Below, piece after piece: positions 47,831-59,318 of a stretch of DNA of 64,000 bases. The translations under genes and the position numbers were made by a program. Below the pieces are notes generated by a model. The model was not told the origin of the DNA. It saw only the letters and a list, made by a program, of their open reading frames with translations, and made no database searches. How positions within the stretch are numbered: position 1 is the first letter of the stretch; each line of letters begins with the position of its first letter. Source of the DNA: Actinernus sp. WN-2022 (Eukaryota; Cnidaria; Anthozoa; Actiniaria; Actinernidae). The stretch spans positions 90,005,740 to 90,069,739 of the forward strand of contig JAOWCC010000577.1 of assembly GCA_030867875.1 (NCBI GenBank), given 5' to 3'.

Positions 47831-47876
47831 CTTTTTAACTGATGAAGGCCGAAGTGCCGAAACGTTTAAAATATAT
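47831..47876 (+). ncRNA. Degenerate hammerhead-like motif
   Basis: Core CTGATGA (47839-47845) and GAAA (47859-47862) are present. Stem II is GGC/GCC with an extra unpaired A. Stem III is minimal (ACGT), and stem I (TTTT/AAAA plus A-T) needs a bulged A. The CTGATGAAGGC and GAAACGT words recall the hammerhead remnants at Penelope-like element ends. It is probably inactive. Confidence 0.45.
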
Positions 47877-47945
47877 TTTTTATAAGGACCTGTGAGGAGG
47901 AGTTGTGTGTTGTCTTTCTCTCTATATTCTGTATATATATATATA

Positions 47946-48080
47946 CACTCGTTTTCAAAAACATTGCACTGCGAATATATATATATTCCTTTTGTATTCC
48001 TGTCAAATTTGACAGCTAAAACAATGGAGAACAAAAGGTATATATATATAAATCAAAAGCAATGTTTTTGAAAACGAGTG
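47946..48080. mobile_element. 135-bp mariner-type MITE
   Basis: The ends CACTCGTTTTCAAAAACATT and inverse are flanked by TA. The interior is a (TA)n-rich palindrome with TTCCTTTTGTATTCC and a TCAAATTTGACAG centre. A half copy with AAAACATTTTTTTTGAAAAC is at about 62690-62718. Confidence 0.75.
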
Positions 48081-48098
48081 TATGTATATATACATATA

Positions 48099-49654
48099 CA
48101 GCCGCGTGCAAAAATTCTGACACCCCCCATGAAAATTATATACTTATATACTTATATCGGTTGCATCATGGGTAATCCAAAAATGTGCTTTTCAGTCATT
48201 CTCTAACAAAAAAAAATCATGTAGGATTGAAAAATGTACGAGTAAAACATTTTTAGATCATATGGGTCCATCAGTTAAAGAAAACAAGTGCTATTTTCAG
48301 TTTTAGTTGTACTAATTTATTCCATGCGTTTGCCACTGGGTCCGGTGGACCGAAACGCTGCTATGACTTCAAGGAACTCACTGTATTCTGAACTTTACTT
48401 TCTCCACGTCACACTAGCTAGGTTTATTCTATTTCCCTAAATGAGGCTGAAGTATTCACTAAATTGCATTCAAACCTTGGAGCCTAAGTTTATGTTTATT
48501 ATCAATTTGAAACACGTTCTATTTTATCTTATGGCAGTTCCACCAGTCGTTTGCAATTCTGCCAAACAAACTGAACCAAATTCAACACTTCAAAGCCAAA
48601 CGCAGCTAAAATATTGTTGCCGTTATGAAGTCTGCAAAAGAGCTAAAATTTCATTGGGAACACACCAGTATTCTTTTGCGTTTTTTTTTTTGCGACCTAA
48701 TTATTTCGCATTTGAAGTATTGAACAAACATATTTTATTTTATTCAGAATTGAATGCGGGCGGTTTTCGTTTTGATGTTCGCGATGCATATTTAATTATA
48801 TTCTGACATATCTTGCAGTTAACGACTTTAGAACTCTACGCGAGATAAATTTTAAGTTATATAAAATGGTTACTAAAAATTATCTTTGAATGATTGTCGG
48901 GAATACCAATAAATTTACAACCTAGTGAGGCCAAAGTAAATAATAGGTTTACTTATGAATAAGTCTCAATGTGAGTTTAACTGACGACCAATTGTAAAAT
49001 TTATGTAACACGCAGGAGAAATTATTTTTACACAAGACCACAACCATTTAATTCTGGTCCATAATTTAAACAGATTAAAACAACTTCGGCTCTGATCTTT
49101 CTTTCCTTTCCAATAACTAAATGCGATTTTTACAACCGCATTGCGGACTTCATAACAAAAATGTTCTTAGCTACGCTGTGTTTAATTAATTTGGTTGAAT
49201 GTTTGGCAGAATCGCACACATCGAACTACCATAATATAGAACGTGTTTCACATTGATAATACGATTAAACCTAGGCTCCAAGGTTTGAAATCAATTTAGT
49301 GAATACTTCAGCCTCATTCAGGGCAATAGAGTAAACCTAGCTAGTGCGACGTGGAGAAATTAAAGTTCAGAATACAGTGAGTTCCTTGAAGTCATAGCAG
49401 CGTTTCGGTCCACCGGACCCAATGGCAAACAGATGGAATAAATTAGTACAATTAAAACTGAAAATAAAACTTGTTGTCTTCAACAGATGGGCCCATATGA
49501 TCTAAAAATGTTTAATTCGTACATTTTTCAATCCTACCTGATATATTTTTTGTTAGAAAAATGTCTGAAAAGCACATTTTTGGATTACCCATGATGCAAC
49601 CGATATAAGTATATAATTTTCATGGGGGGGGGTCAGAATTTTTGCACGCGGCTG
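48099..49654. mobile_element. 1556-bp long-palindrome mariner-type element
   Basis: Both ends begin CAGCCGCGTGCAAAAATTCT and are flanked by TA. The inverted arms extend at least 500 bp on each side: for example GAATACTTCAGCCTCATT at about 49300 mirrors AATGAGGCTGAAGTATTC at 48438, and CAATGGCAAAC mirrors the region at 48330. Little unique sequence remains in the middle (about 48700-49080). The 121-codon frame at 48441 has no known motif. Confidence 0.82.
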
Positions 49655-49685
<31 letters not shown>

Positions 49686-49749
49686 TTATAACTTGTCACA
49701 AGCGTCAAACGCTTGAATTCTCCTTCACAAAAACTATATAAATAAACAC

Positions 49750-49845
49750 AAATGAAGTTGAAACGATTCAAAACGTTAACCACCTATATTTCGACTGTGT
49801 AAAGTTCAGTCTCATCAGGGTGAATGACTGAAAACCGTTACATAC
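49750..49845 (-). ncRNA. Penelope-type minimal hammerhead ribozyme (intact core)
   Basis: On the minus strand CTGATGA (49818-49812) is followed by stem II GACTG/CAGTC with a nine-base loop and GAAA (49792-49789). Stem III is the minimal ATAT. Stem I pairs CACC/GGTG, then a loop, then AACG/CGTT. Predicted cleavage is after AUA at 49785. Hammerheads with almost no stem III are known from Penelope-like elements and are thought to work best as dimers. The plus copy's version at 60781 is mutated. Confidence 0.85.
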
Positions 49846-50036
49846 GTGATATATGATGTTGCTGTATATACGTAAGACTACTAATGAAGTGCACGCTCAC
49901 AGACCAACTGTAAAAAAAACAGATGCGCGCTAACATAATAAACTAAAAAGAGCGCACGTGCACGCACTACACAAAGTATAAATTGTATAACTCATACGAC
50001 TTACGTAAATATCATACTCGACCTCGCCGATTCTGG

Positions 50037-51957
50037 TTATAGAAAAAAATCACTTTCATTAAGTCCATTTGGTCTTATAGATTTCAGCTTATAGGCCCAT
50101 TGTCCCTCTTTGTTATGCAACTCGTCACTGCTATTTACTTTATCTATGAGCTGAATGTTAAGGTCCTTTAGACCCGAGTGTCCTTCAGTGAAAAAGTGTC
50201 TATAAATGAAGTCATCATTCTGCTTGTTAACAGTTGACAGTCTACAGTGATTACGCAATCGGCTCTTGTGGTTATTAAATCGGAGTCTAAAGTTGGTAGT
50301 AGTTGAACCCACATATTGTACACCGCATACTTTACAGTTAAGCAAATAGATTACATTATTTGAATTACAGTCGAGATGATAGTTAATTGAGTAAGCTTTT
50401 TTTAGTGGTGTGACTTGAGAAGGTGATTCCCGTATTGAGGTAATTGCATACATCACATCTTTTGTCACCACACCGTACTGTTCCTCTCTGGACTGTCTCC
50501 TTGTTTGCTTTAATCTTTGCATGCACTAGATAGTCGTGTAAACTCTTTGGTCTTCTGAAAGCCATCATTAGAGTCTCCGGTATTGCTTTCTCACATCTTT
50601 CAAAACTATGTAAGACTGGTTGTAAGTCACGTAAGATGCCTCCAATATTGGGTAGGCCTCGATGAAAAGTCACCACGGAAGGTGTTCTGTTGTTTACAGT
50701 TTCTGGTCTGGGTGTCAAAGCCTCTTCTCTACTCACCGTCCTTGCCTTTTGTATTTGATGTTTGACAAATTGTTCTTTATATCCCCGGGAAACCAAAAAC
50801 CTACACAGGTCTGCCACCCTTTGCCCAAATGCCCCTGATGTCGAGCATATCCGCTTTAGTCGCAAGGCTTGTGCATACGGTATACTCTCTTTACACTTCC
50901 TAGGATGACACGATGTATTGTACATATATTGCTGTTTGTCCGTGGGCTTTGTGTATAAGTCTGTATCAATCATACCGCTGCTGTTGATAACCTGTACGTC
51001 CAGAAAATTAATTCTGTCCCTAGACCAGTCCCAAGTGAATTTAATAGTGTCATGGGCCTCATTGATGTAACTTAAAAATTCTTTAAGTTTTTCTTCTCCC
51101 TCCGTCCATACCATGAAAATATCATCTATGTATCGAAGCCACGTGTGTTGTTTATACGGTGTCCCTGTTGACAAACTTGTCTCGAGCCTGTCCATGAATA
51201 TGTTCGCATATGCCGGCGCCATCTTCGTCCCAATAGCTGTACCCAATTTCTGCACGTAGTGCCTGTCATTGAACTCGAAGTTATTATTCTTTAATACTAA
51301 TTCAGCTAAATCCACGATGTCCTCTGTAGGAATGTCCTGATTTTTTTCTCTTGTTTAATGCATAACGTATAGCCGCAAGCCCTTCATTATGAGGAATGTG
51401 AGGATATAAACCCACCGCGTCAATGGTGACCATAATAGCTCCCTCTGGAAATGCTTTCATAGTCATACCTTTCCTCAAGAAATCATTCGTGTCCTTCACA
51501 TATGATGAAATGGTAGGTACTAAATCCTTTAACTGTTGATCTACAAATTCCGAAAGTTTCTCCGTAGGCGTATTACAACCAGAAATTACCGGTCTTCCTG
51601 GACAACTTTTCTTGTGTAGCTTAGGAAGGAGGTAAAATCGTCCAGCTTTTGCACTACTATTAATCAACAAGTACTTCAGAGTAGTCTCGCTAATATGCCC
51701 ATCTATATGTAGTTTTTTAGTCCTTGTGTTGATTTTCTTAATCATCTTCTTAGTAGGGTCATTCTCCAATGGGACATAAACCTGTGTGTCATTAAGTTGC
51801 CGATTGGCCTCCTCAATGTATTTTACCTTGTCTATGACAACTACTGCCGATCCTGTGTCTGCTTGTTTTATTACGATGTCCTCATATCCCCGTAAATCTG
51901 TCAATGCATTTTGTTCCTCCCTGGTAAGATTTCTATGGTACCTAGCACCAAAACTAC
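50037..51957 (-). pseudogene. Penelope-like reverse transcriptase/GIY-YIG protein, frameshifted
   Basis: The frame 51904-51302 holds TGSAVVVID, YLLPKLHK and PGRPVISGCNTPTEKLSEF, the N-terminal half of a Penelope reverse transcriptase. After a frame change at an A7 run the frame 51315-50383 holds GTAIGTKMAPAYANIFM and the active site RYIDDIFMVW, then a cysteine cluster (RCGDKRCDVC). After a second A7 frame change the frame 50522-50037 holds VIYLLNCKVCGVQYVGST, the GIY-YIG endonuclease start, with R and H residues in the following block. The protein would nick target DNA and copy its RNA. Two frameshifts make it non-functional. Confidence 0.88.
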
Positions 51958-53628
51958 GTATAGATGGGCATATTAGCGAGGCTACTCTGAAGTACTTGTT
52001 GATTAATAGTAGTGCAAAAGCTGGACGATTTTACCTCCTTCCTAAGCTACACAAGAAAAGTTGTCCAGGAAGACCGGTAATTTCTGGTTGTAATACGCCT
52101 ACGGAGAAACTTTCGGAATTTGTAGATCAACAGTTAAAGGATTTAGTACCTACCATTTCATCATATGTGAAGGACACGAATGATTTCTTGAGGAAAATTA
52201 TGACTATGAAAGCATTTCCAGAGGGAGCTATTATGGTCACCATTGACGTGGTGGGTTTATATCCTCACATTCCTCATAATGAAGGGCTTGTGGCTATACG
52301 TTATGCATTAAACAAGAGAAAAAAATCAGGACATTCCTACAGAGGACATCGTGGATTTAGCTGAATTAGTATTAAAGAATAATAACTTCGAGTTCAATGA
52401 CAGGCACTACGTGCAGAAATTGGGTACAGCTATTGGAACGAAGATGGCGCCGGCATATGCGAACATATTCATGGACAGGCTCGAGACAAGTTTGTTAACA
52501 GGGACACCGTATAAACAACACACGTGGCTTCGATACATAGATGATATTTTCATGGTATGGACGGAGGGAGAAGAAAAACTTAAAGAATTTTTAAGTTACA
52601 TCAATGAGGCCCATGACACTATTAAATTCACTTGGGACTGGTCTAGGGACATAATTAATTTTCTGGACGTACAGGTTATCAACAGCAGCGGTATGATTGA
52701 TACAGACTTATACACAAAGCCCACGGACAAACACCAATATCTGTACAATACATCGTGTCATCCTAGGAAGTGTAAAGAGAGTATACCGTATGCACAAGCC
52801 TTGCGACTAAAGCGGATATGCTCGACATCAGGGGCATTTGAGCAAAGGGTGGCAGACCTGTGTAGGTTTTTGGTTTCCCGGGGATATAAAGAACAATTTG
52901 TCAAACATCAAATACAAAAGGCAAGGACGGTGAGTAGAGAAGAGGCTTTAACACCCAGACCAAAAACTGTAAACAACAGAACACCTTTCGTGGTGACTTT
53001 TCATCGAGGCCTACCCAATATTGGAGGCATCTTACTTGACTTACAACCAATCTTACATAGTTCTGAAAGATGTGAGAAAGCAATACCGGAGACTCCAATG
53101 ATGGCTTTCAGAAGACCAAAGAGTTTACACGACTATCTAGTACATGCAAAGATTAAAGCAAACAAGGAGACAGTCCAGAGAGGAACAGTACGGTGTGGTG
53201 ACAAAAGATGTGATGTATGCAATTACCTCAATACGGGAATCACCTTCTCAAGTCACACCACTAAAAAAGCTTACTCAATTAACTATCATCTCGACTGTAA
53301 TTCAAGTAATGTAATCTATTTGCTTAACTATAAAGTATGCGGTGTACAATATGTGGGTTCAACTACTACCAACTTTAGACTCCGATTTAATAACCACAAG
53401 AGCGGATTGCGTAATCACTCTAGACTGTCAACTGTTAACAAGCAGAATGATGACTTCATTTATAGACACTTTTTCACTGAAGGACACTCGGGTCTAAAGG
53501 ACCTTTACATTCAGCTCATAGATAAAGTAAATAGCAGTGACGAGTTGCATAACAAAGAGGGACAATGGGCCTATAAGCTAAAATCTATAAGACCAAATGG
53601 ACTTTATGAAAGTGATTTTTTTCTATAA
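51958..53628 (+). pseudogene. Penelope-like reverse transcriptase/GIY-YIG protein, truncated
   Basis: The first frame (to 52364) carries YLLPKLHK and ends in an out-of-frame tail after an A7 run shared with the minus copy. The second frame 52351-53628 (425 codons) is open to the natural stop. It has RYIDDIFMVW (residues 61-70), RCGDKRCDVC near residue 285, and VIYLLNYKVCGVQYVGST near 330. One change stands out: the first cysteine of the conserved C-x-x-C before GIY-YIG is Tyr here (NYKVC) but Cys in the minus copy. It is dead through truncation and frameshift. Confidence 0.88.
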
Positions 53629-54589
53629 CCAGAATCGGCGAGGTCGAGTATGATATTTACGTAAGTCGTATGAGTTATACAATTTATACTTTGTGTAGTG
53701 CGTGCACGTGCGGTCTTTTTAGTTTATTATGTTAGCGCGCGCATCTGTTTTTTTACAGTTGGTCAGTGAGCGTGCACTTCATTAGTAGTCTTACGTATAT
53801 GTTGTAGGTTGTTTCTCAATTCAGGTTGTTTTTAAAACAACCTAGGTCATTTTAAAACAACCTAAGTCATTTAAAAAAAAAAAAAAAAAAAAAAAACCCT
53901 TCCCTACAATTTTTTTTTGACGAACTACCCCTCCCCTCTACTTCCTTCCCCTCCCTTCCCACTGCCTCTCAATTTTCTCCTTGTCCCCCCTGACACACCT
54001 TACAGTACTGTACCACTTACCTCAACGGTCGCCCATCCACTTACTAACCTTGCCCGGTCGGGCTTAACTTGGCCGAATCACAAGAAACGCCTGGTAGATA
54101 TTAATCCAGTGGATTATCGCACTGCGCCACGAAAGCGCTTGTTGATTTGAACACATCATTTATTCTCCAAGTGGCTTATCGTCGAACCCAGTCCCTCTCG
54201 TTATGTGCGCATGCGTACTACTAACAAAATCGGACTTTGAAACATCTTTCGAAAACATTGTATGGACGACATTAAACAACACGTTTGTGTTGACTCTGCG
54301 TTCTTTTATGAAAGCTGCAGCAAATCAAGGGAAGTAAGGAAGCTAAATCCAGAAAAAATACTTTGTTTCTTGACTTTATTACGGCTCCACTCGTACTTCG
54401 AAACAAACTGTGTCAACCGAACCGACTTAGAGTAATCACTGACCGAAAGTAAAGACAAAAGAAAGCGCATCACCTCTAACATTAACTGTATTATATTGTC
54501 TTGTCAGTCTCTAATCAAAGAACTCCGAGAATGTGAAAAGACGTAAAAAATGGATAAATGATCGGGCGCTTTCTCAGTGTAAGCATATT

Positions 54590-55072
54590 AATTATTCATA
54601 TTGTCGAATTTTCATACAAACCTTCTAAAACCTAACCCCAAATTTGAAAAAACCCTAACCATTTTAAATCCCAAATCATTAATAGAACGAGTCTAAATAC
54701 ATCTGAACTTAATGGAGAATTTAGCGAAGTTTTCAAGTGTTTTCAAGTGCACTTTTCTTCAATGGTCCTGTGAACTAATTAATCCAAAACCTAACCCTGT
54801 ATTTAAAAAAAACCTAACCGTCAACAAGGGCTGTTCACTTACTTTGAAGTCAACGATTTTAGAGCTATAGTCACTAAATTAAGCTTTTTAAATAATGCTT
54901 CTTCAATGGTCCTGTGAACTAATCCAAACCCTACCCCTACATTTAAAAACACAATGGGTGCTCACTAATTTAGGGTTTTTAGAGCTAAGTCGCAATGTAG
55001 AAATGTAATACTTTAAATTCTTCAATAGTCATACAAACCCTAACCCTACATTTAAAAGACCCTAAAATGACC
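54590..55072. repeat. Degenerate tandem repeat of about 110-160 bp units
   Basis: Units share CTTCAATGGTCCTGTGAACT, then AATCCAAACCCTAACC, then a CATTTAAAA-type word. At least three copies start near 54755, 54899 and 55018, with an earlier partial one near 54620. The ACCCTAACCC words are telomere-like, but the unit is much longer. Confidence 0.6.
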
Positions 55073-55233
55073 TGTTATAATATTTACTAAGTGTGACTTG
55101 GGAACCCTGTGGTGGGCCCTGTGGTTATGAAGGGGACACCCCGAGGAACACGAGGAGCTTTTACAAGAACTTGTTGTAGTTTGGTTTACTAATGTTTTAG
55201 GTCTAGAAATACTAGTTGACTCATATCATAACA
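55073..55233 (+). repeat. 5' LTR of gypsy element (161 bp)
   Basis: It begins TGTTATAATATT and ends TCATAACA, with the usual TG...CA ends extended to TGTTAT/ATAACA. By eye it is identical base for base to the 3' LTR. No clear TATA box was assigned beyond the TATAATATT near its start. Confidence 0.93.
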
Positions 55234-55247
55234 TGGTGTCAGAACGG
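55234..55247 (+). promoter_or_regulatory. Primer-binding site
   Basis: TGGTGTCAGAACGG directly follows the 5' LTR. TGGTGTCAG is complementary to a tRNA 3' end TGACACCA, which best fits a leucine tRNA; the tRNA identity is inferred from memory. Confidence 0.75.
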
Positions 55248-55346
55248 ACACGGACCTCGTAACGATATATGTGGCGTAGCAAAGTCGGAAGAGAGTAAAG
55301 AACAAGAATACCGGCCTGAAAGGAGCCACAGCGACGAGTCGACAAA

Positions 55347-58277
55347 ATGGCTGACAGAGACACGAATTATAAACCTGGTCCACTAGTGTTGGACGCACAA
55401 GCAGCGGAAAATTGGACGAAATTTCTGATGAGATTTGAAATATACCTTATAGCAGCCGAAAAGGATAAGAAACCAGACAAGTTTAAGGTAAATTTACTAC
55501 TCAATTTTGCAGGCTCGGAAGCTATTGAAGAGTACAGTCATTTTAACTTTGCCGAGGGAGAAAGCAATACTTCCTACAAAGTTGTCTGCAAAAAGTTTGA
55601 AGATCTGTACCAGGGAGCCAGAAACGTTATTTATGAGCGATTGGTGTTCTTTCAGCGAAACCAAAAGGAAGGGGAGAGGATTGATAACTTTGTAAGCGAG
55701 CTTAAAAGACTGACACTCACGTGTGAATTTGAAGGGCTTAGAGACTCCTTGGTTAGAGACCGCATAGTTGGAGGACTACTGTCTGATGATCTACGAGGGG
55801 AACTGCTGAAAAAGCCAGATCTCACTTTGCAATGTGCTCATGATTACTGTAGGACATATGAGGCTACTGAAGCACAGAAGTATAAATTCAGTATGGCAAC
55901 AGGTTCAAATGCACAAAGCACGCACAGGATACAGGCTGTAAAAAAGCACAGAGAAAGCGAGAGTGCTTCGTCAGCTCGGTCCTATAAGTTTTGTGGATTT
56001 AAGCACTCATTCTCTCACCCAATTAAGTGTCCAGCATTTAAGAAACGTTGTAATAAATGCAAGAAGGAGGGACATTTTGCAAAAATGTGTCAAGATACCA
56101 CTAAGAGGGGTCCCAAACTAGACACTGTGAGAAAAGAAGAGCATGAGGGTAGTAGTGAGGATGAAAGTTATGTAGAGCACACATATTTCGGATCTGTGGA
56201 ACTGGACTCAGTCTCTAGCACAGCCAAGACAAACAAGAGCCTAATCACTATAAAGGTTGCAGGTACAGAGCTCAGAGTAAAGGCAGATACAGGTGCAGAA
56301 GCTACTGTTATTCCCTATCACCTCTATAAGAAGATAACTAAGAAACCTTTGCAAAAAATCAAGCAGCCATTGAAAGGTTGGCTTGCCTCTAAACCCATAC
56401 ACCCAAAGGGATGTGTGCGCTTGTTGACCGAATACAAGAATCGTAAGATGGACTTACTCTACCTTGTAGTTGAGGGAGATTTCATGCCACTAATAAGTTG
56501 TGATGCCTGCTTGGATTTAGAAGTTTTGAAGTTCATGAATCTCCAACAACTACAAACTGTGGAGTCTCAAGCAGAGATCACCATGACTGATATTTTTGGA
56601 ACACCTACACAAGGGGGTGAGGTGAGTGCCATAGAGACTGATCCTGTGTTGAAGGATTATAAAGAATGTTTCAGTCATAAACCTGGGAAGCTACCAACAG
56701 AAGTACACCTAGAGGTTGATTCTTCTGTGACTCCAGTAATCCATCCTCCAAGAAAAATTGCAATTGCTCTCCTTGAGCCAGCACAAGCAAAACTTAAGGA
56801 GATGGAGGAAGATGGTATAATTGTGAGAGAAGAGGGGCATACCCCATGGGTGTCCTCTATGTTAGTCTTTGATAAGAGAAAGCCAGATGAGAAGAGAAAA
56901 GGGAAGCCACCATCTGAGAGAGAAGTACGAATATGTATTGACCCAAGGGATTTGAATACTGCACTTAAGCGTGTACACCACCCTATGGCTACGGTAGAAG
57001 AGGTAACAAATCGCCTTTCCGGTGCAAAGATTTTTACCACCTTAGATGCATGTAGTGGTTTCTGGCAGCTGCCTGTAGATGAAGAGAGTTCCAAGCTACT
57101 CACTTTCAATACACCCTGGGGTAGATACCGTTTCACAAGATTACCTTTTGGTATTGCTCCAGCTCCCGAAATTTACCAACGAGAAATGGACAGACTGTTT
57201 GAAGGGATTCCTGTGGAGATAATTGTTGATGACCTATTGGTACACGGTGTAGACCAAGAGGATATGGATCGCAAGCTGAAAATGGTGCTAGAGAGAAGCC
57301 GTGAAGTGGGACTGAAGCTTAACCCTGACAAACTTAAACTCAGAGTAGCAGAAGTGAAGTATGTCGGCCATCAATTCACATCTGAAGGGATCAAACCTGA
57401 TCCAGAGAAAATCAGGGCAATCAGGAACATGCCAGCCCCAACTGACAAGGAGGGTGTGCTCCGTTTGCTAGGAACTGTGAACTACTTAGACAAGTTCATT
57501 GAGCATAAAGCTGATGTACAAGGACCCATTTCACAATTGACGCAGAAGGATGCAGCATTTGTCTGGGACACACCTCAGCAAGAGGCATTTGATAAGCTGA
57601 AATTAGCCATCACTGAGGCGCCAGTCCTGGCATTCTTTGATAACAACCAGAAGACAGTGCTGAATGTGGATGCAAGCGGTACTGCGCTTGGTGCAGTGAT
57701 ATTGCAGGGAGGCAGACCTGTTGCATATGGGTCAAAGAGATTAACTAGCTGTGAACAGAGATATGCCAACATTGAGAGGGAATTGCTAGCTATCCTATGG
57801 GGAGCACAAAAGTTCCACAACTATGTTTATGGTAGGCGAGTCCTTGTGGAGACAGACCACAAGCCACTGGAGGCAATATTTAAAAAACCTCTCAATAGTG
57901 CACCTCCTAGGCTACAGAGAATGCTGCTGCAGCTTACCAAGTACGATTTGGATGTGACATATGTTCCAGGAAAACTACAGGTCATTTCAGACTGTCTAAG
58001 TCGTGCACCGCTTAGTGACACTGAACCTGTGTTCAAGGATGAAATTGGAGTCAATCTTATCGAGGAACTTGGGCTAGAGAATGATGCGTTGCAGAAATTC
58101 AGATTGGCATCACATGATGATGAAACCTCTAAAATAGTAATGGAGTATGTTGTTAGTGGATGGCCAGTTTGTAGGGATCAAGTTGACGAGCTGGCTAGGG
58201 CGTACTGGCATTTCAGAGAAGAATTGAGTGTAGAAGATGGCTTGCTGTTCAAATCGGACAGAATCACGTTGGGCTAG
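55347..58277 (+). pseudogene. Gypsy Gag-Pol, N-terminal part to RNase H, cut by MITE
   Basis: The ATG at 55347 opens a 976-codon frame. Gag is residues 1 to about 205. A zinc knuckle has C235, C238, H243 and C248. The retropepsin motif is DTGA at 314. The reverse transcriptase has catalytic D567 and the IVDD box D628-D629 (Ile replaces the usual Tyr two residues before the DD). RNase H acidic residues include D775, E810/E812 and D837. A chromodomain was not looked for beyond this part. The genuine frame ends at codon I (58262-58264) where a MITE begins; the last residues TLG and the stop come from the MITE. In the family this polyprotein packages and copies the RNA and cleaves itself. Confidence 0.92.
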
Positions 58278-59315
58278 GATGGGTGTGAAATGTGTCATTT
58301 GAGCATATCTTTACCGTCTTTAAGTCATTCGTCGTGAAAATTGGCATCTGGGTTGGGACAATTAAGGCAAATATTTTGATATTCATTTTGTGAGAAAATT
58401 TAAAATGATGACGTCACAATCGATGACGTCAATACATAACCGTATTAAAAAGTTTAACATATGTATAATTTATATAGCTGGTTTGAAATAGCTTCGCAAG
58501 GGATGATGAAATCCGCAAACCGTTTCTCGATACGAGCAAAATTCATCGAGATATCACATGTTGAGTGAATTATACATTCCCCCCCTGAACCAGACTTATA
58601 GTACAAACAGACAAGGAAATACCCGTTGGTACAAGTTGTTCTCTGTTTGATTGGATTAAGTCAACTCTTGTTTGGTATTTAAGGCTAGCCGGTAGGACAA
58701 AATGCTGTCGTTTTCGATTTTTGGATTTCAACCTCATAACGAAAATATTAGCGATTGTTAAATTATGACGTCACACATTGGATGACGTCACAGACACGTT
58801 TTGTGCATTAACTTAGGATTGAAAAAGGTGTGAGTGAAAACAATTGATTCTCCTTATTCCCCGATAGCTTGGTGATATTTCTGACAAGGTATTGGTCCAA
58901 TTTAGTACCACACATGTGACAATTATTGATTAGATTTAATTTACTGAAATCCGGGAGAACTTACCCTTCGACAGCAAGTTTCTGACAGAATTGATATAAT
59001 ATATTTTAAAAATCATATCTCAACTAATTTACGTCGTAGCGACAAACGGTTTTCAGTGTTGAAGACGTCTCGAGTATATCTATCAATACCCCTATGTAAA
59101 GGAAGTCGATATTTAAGAAATACGACATTTAAGAAAACATCAATATTATGACATCATCGATTGTGACGTCATCAATTTAAATTTTATCACAAAATGAATA
59201 TCAAAATATTTGCCTTAATTGTGCCAGCCCAGATGCCAATTTTCATGACGAATGACTTAAAGACGGCGAAGATATGCTCAAATGACACATTTTACACCCA
59301 TCCTAGCCCAACGTG
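58265..59315. mobile_element. 1051-bp MITE in gypsy pol, CAC termini, AAT TSD
   Basis: Terminal inverted repeats of about 165 bp begin CACGTTGGGCTAGGATGGGT and differ at roughly ten positions. AAT flanks both ends (58262-58264 and 59316-59318), and removal rejoins the pol frame between DRI and VVPRAL. Four or more TGACGTCA words lie in or next to the TIRs and in the middle (58766-58795). There is no transposase. Layout matches the 3540-4502 element (CAC ends, 3-bp duplication, TGACGTCA), though the TIR sequences differ. Confidence 0.9.
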
Positions 59316-59318
59316 AAT

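Larger units (their letters stand above)
49690..51957 (-). mobile_element. Penelope-like element, minus-strand copy
   Basis: It reads right to left: an N-terminal coding part, reverse transcriptase, GIY-YIG endonuclease, 3' non-coding part, an intact hammerhead (49750-49845), and an end in TA-rich DNA near 49690. It is 5'-truncated at 51957, where it abuts the plus-strand copy head to head. Its first roughly 240 bp (51717-51957) are unique to this copy; the rest is a near-identical inverse of the other copy. Confidence 0.85.

Noticed and set aside
52320..52345. Programmed -1 frameshift at the A7 run of the Penelope ORF
   Set aside because: Restoring the downstream frame needs a +1 (or -2) shift, so the classic -1 slippery mechanism does not fit; homopolymer expansion is simpler.
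56675..57136. 153-codon minus-strand frame inside gypsy pol
   Set aside because: It is the antisense shadow of the reverse-transcriptase coding frame.
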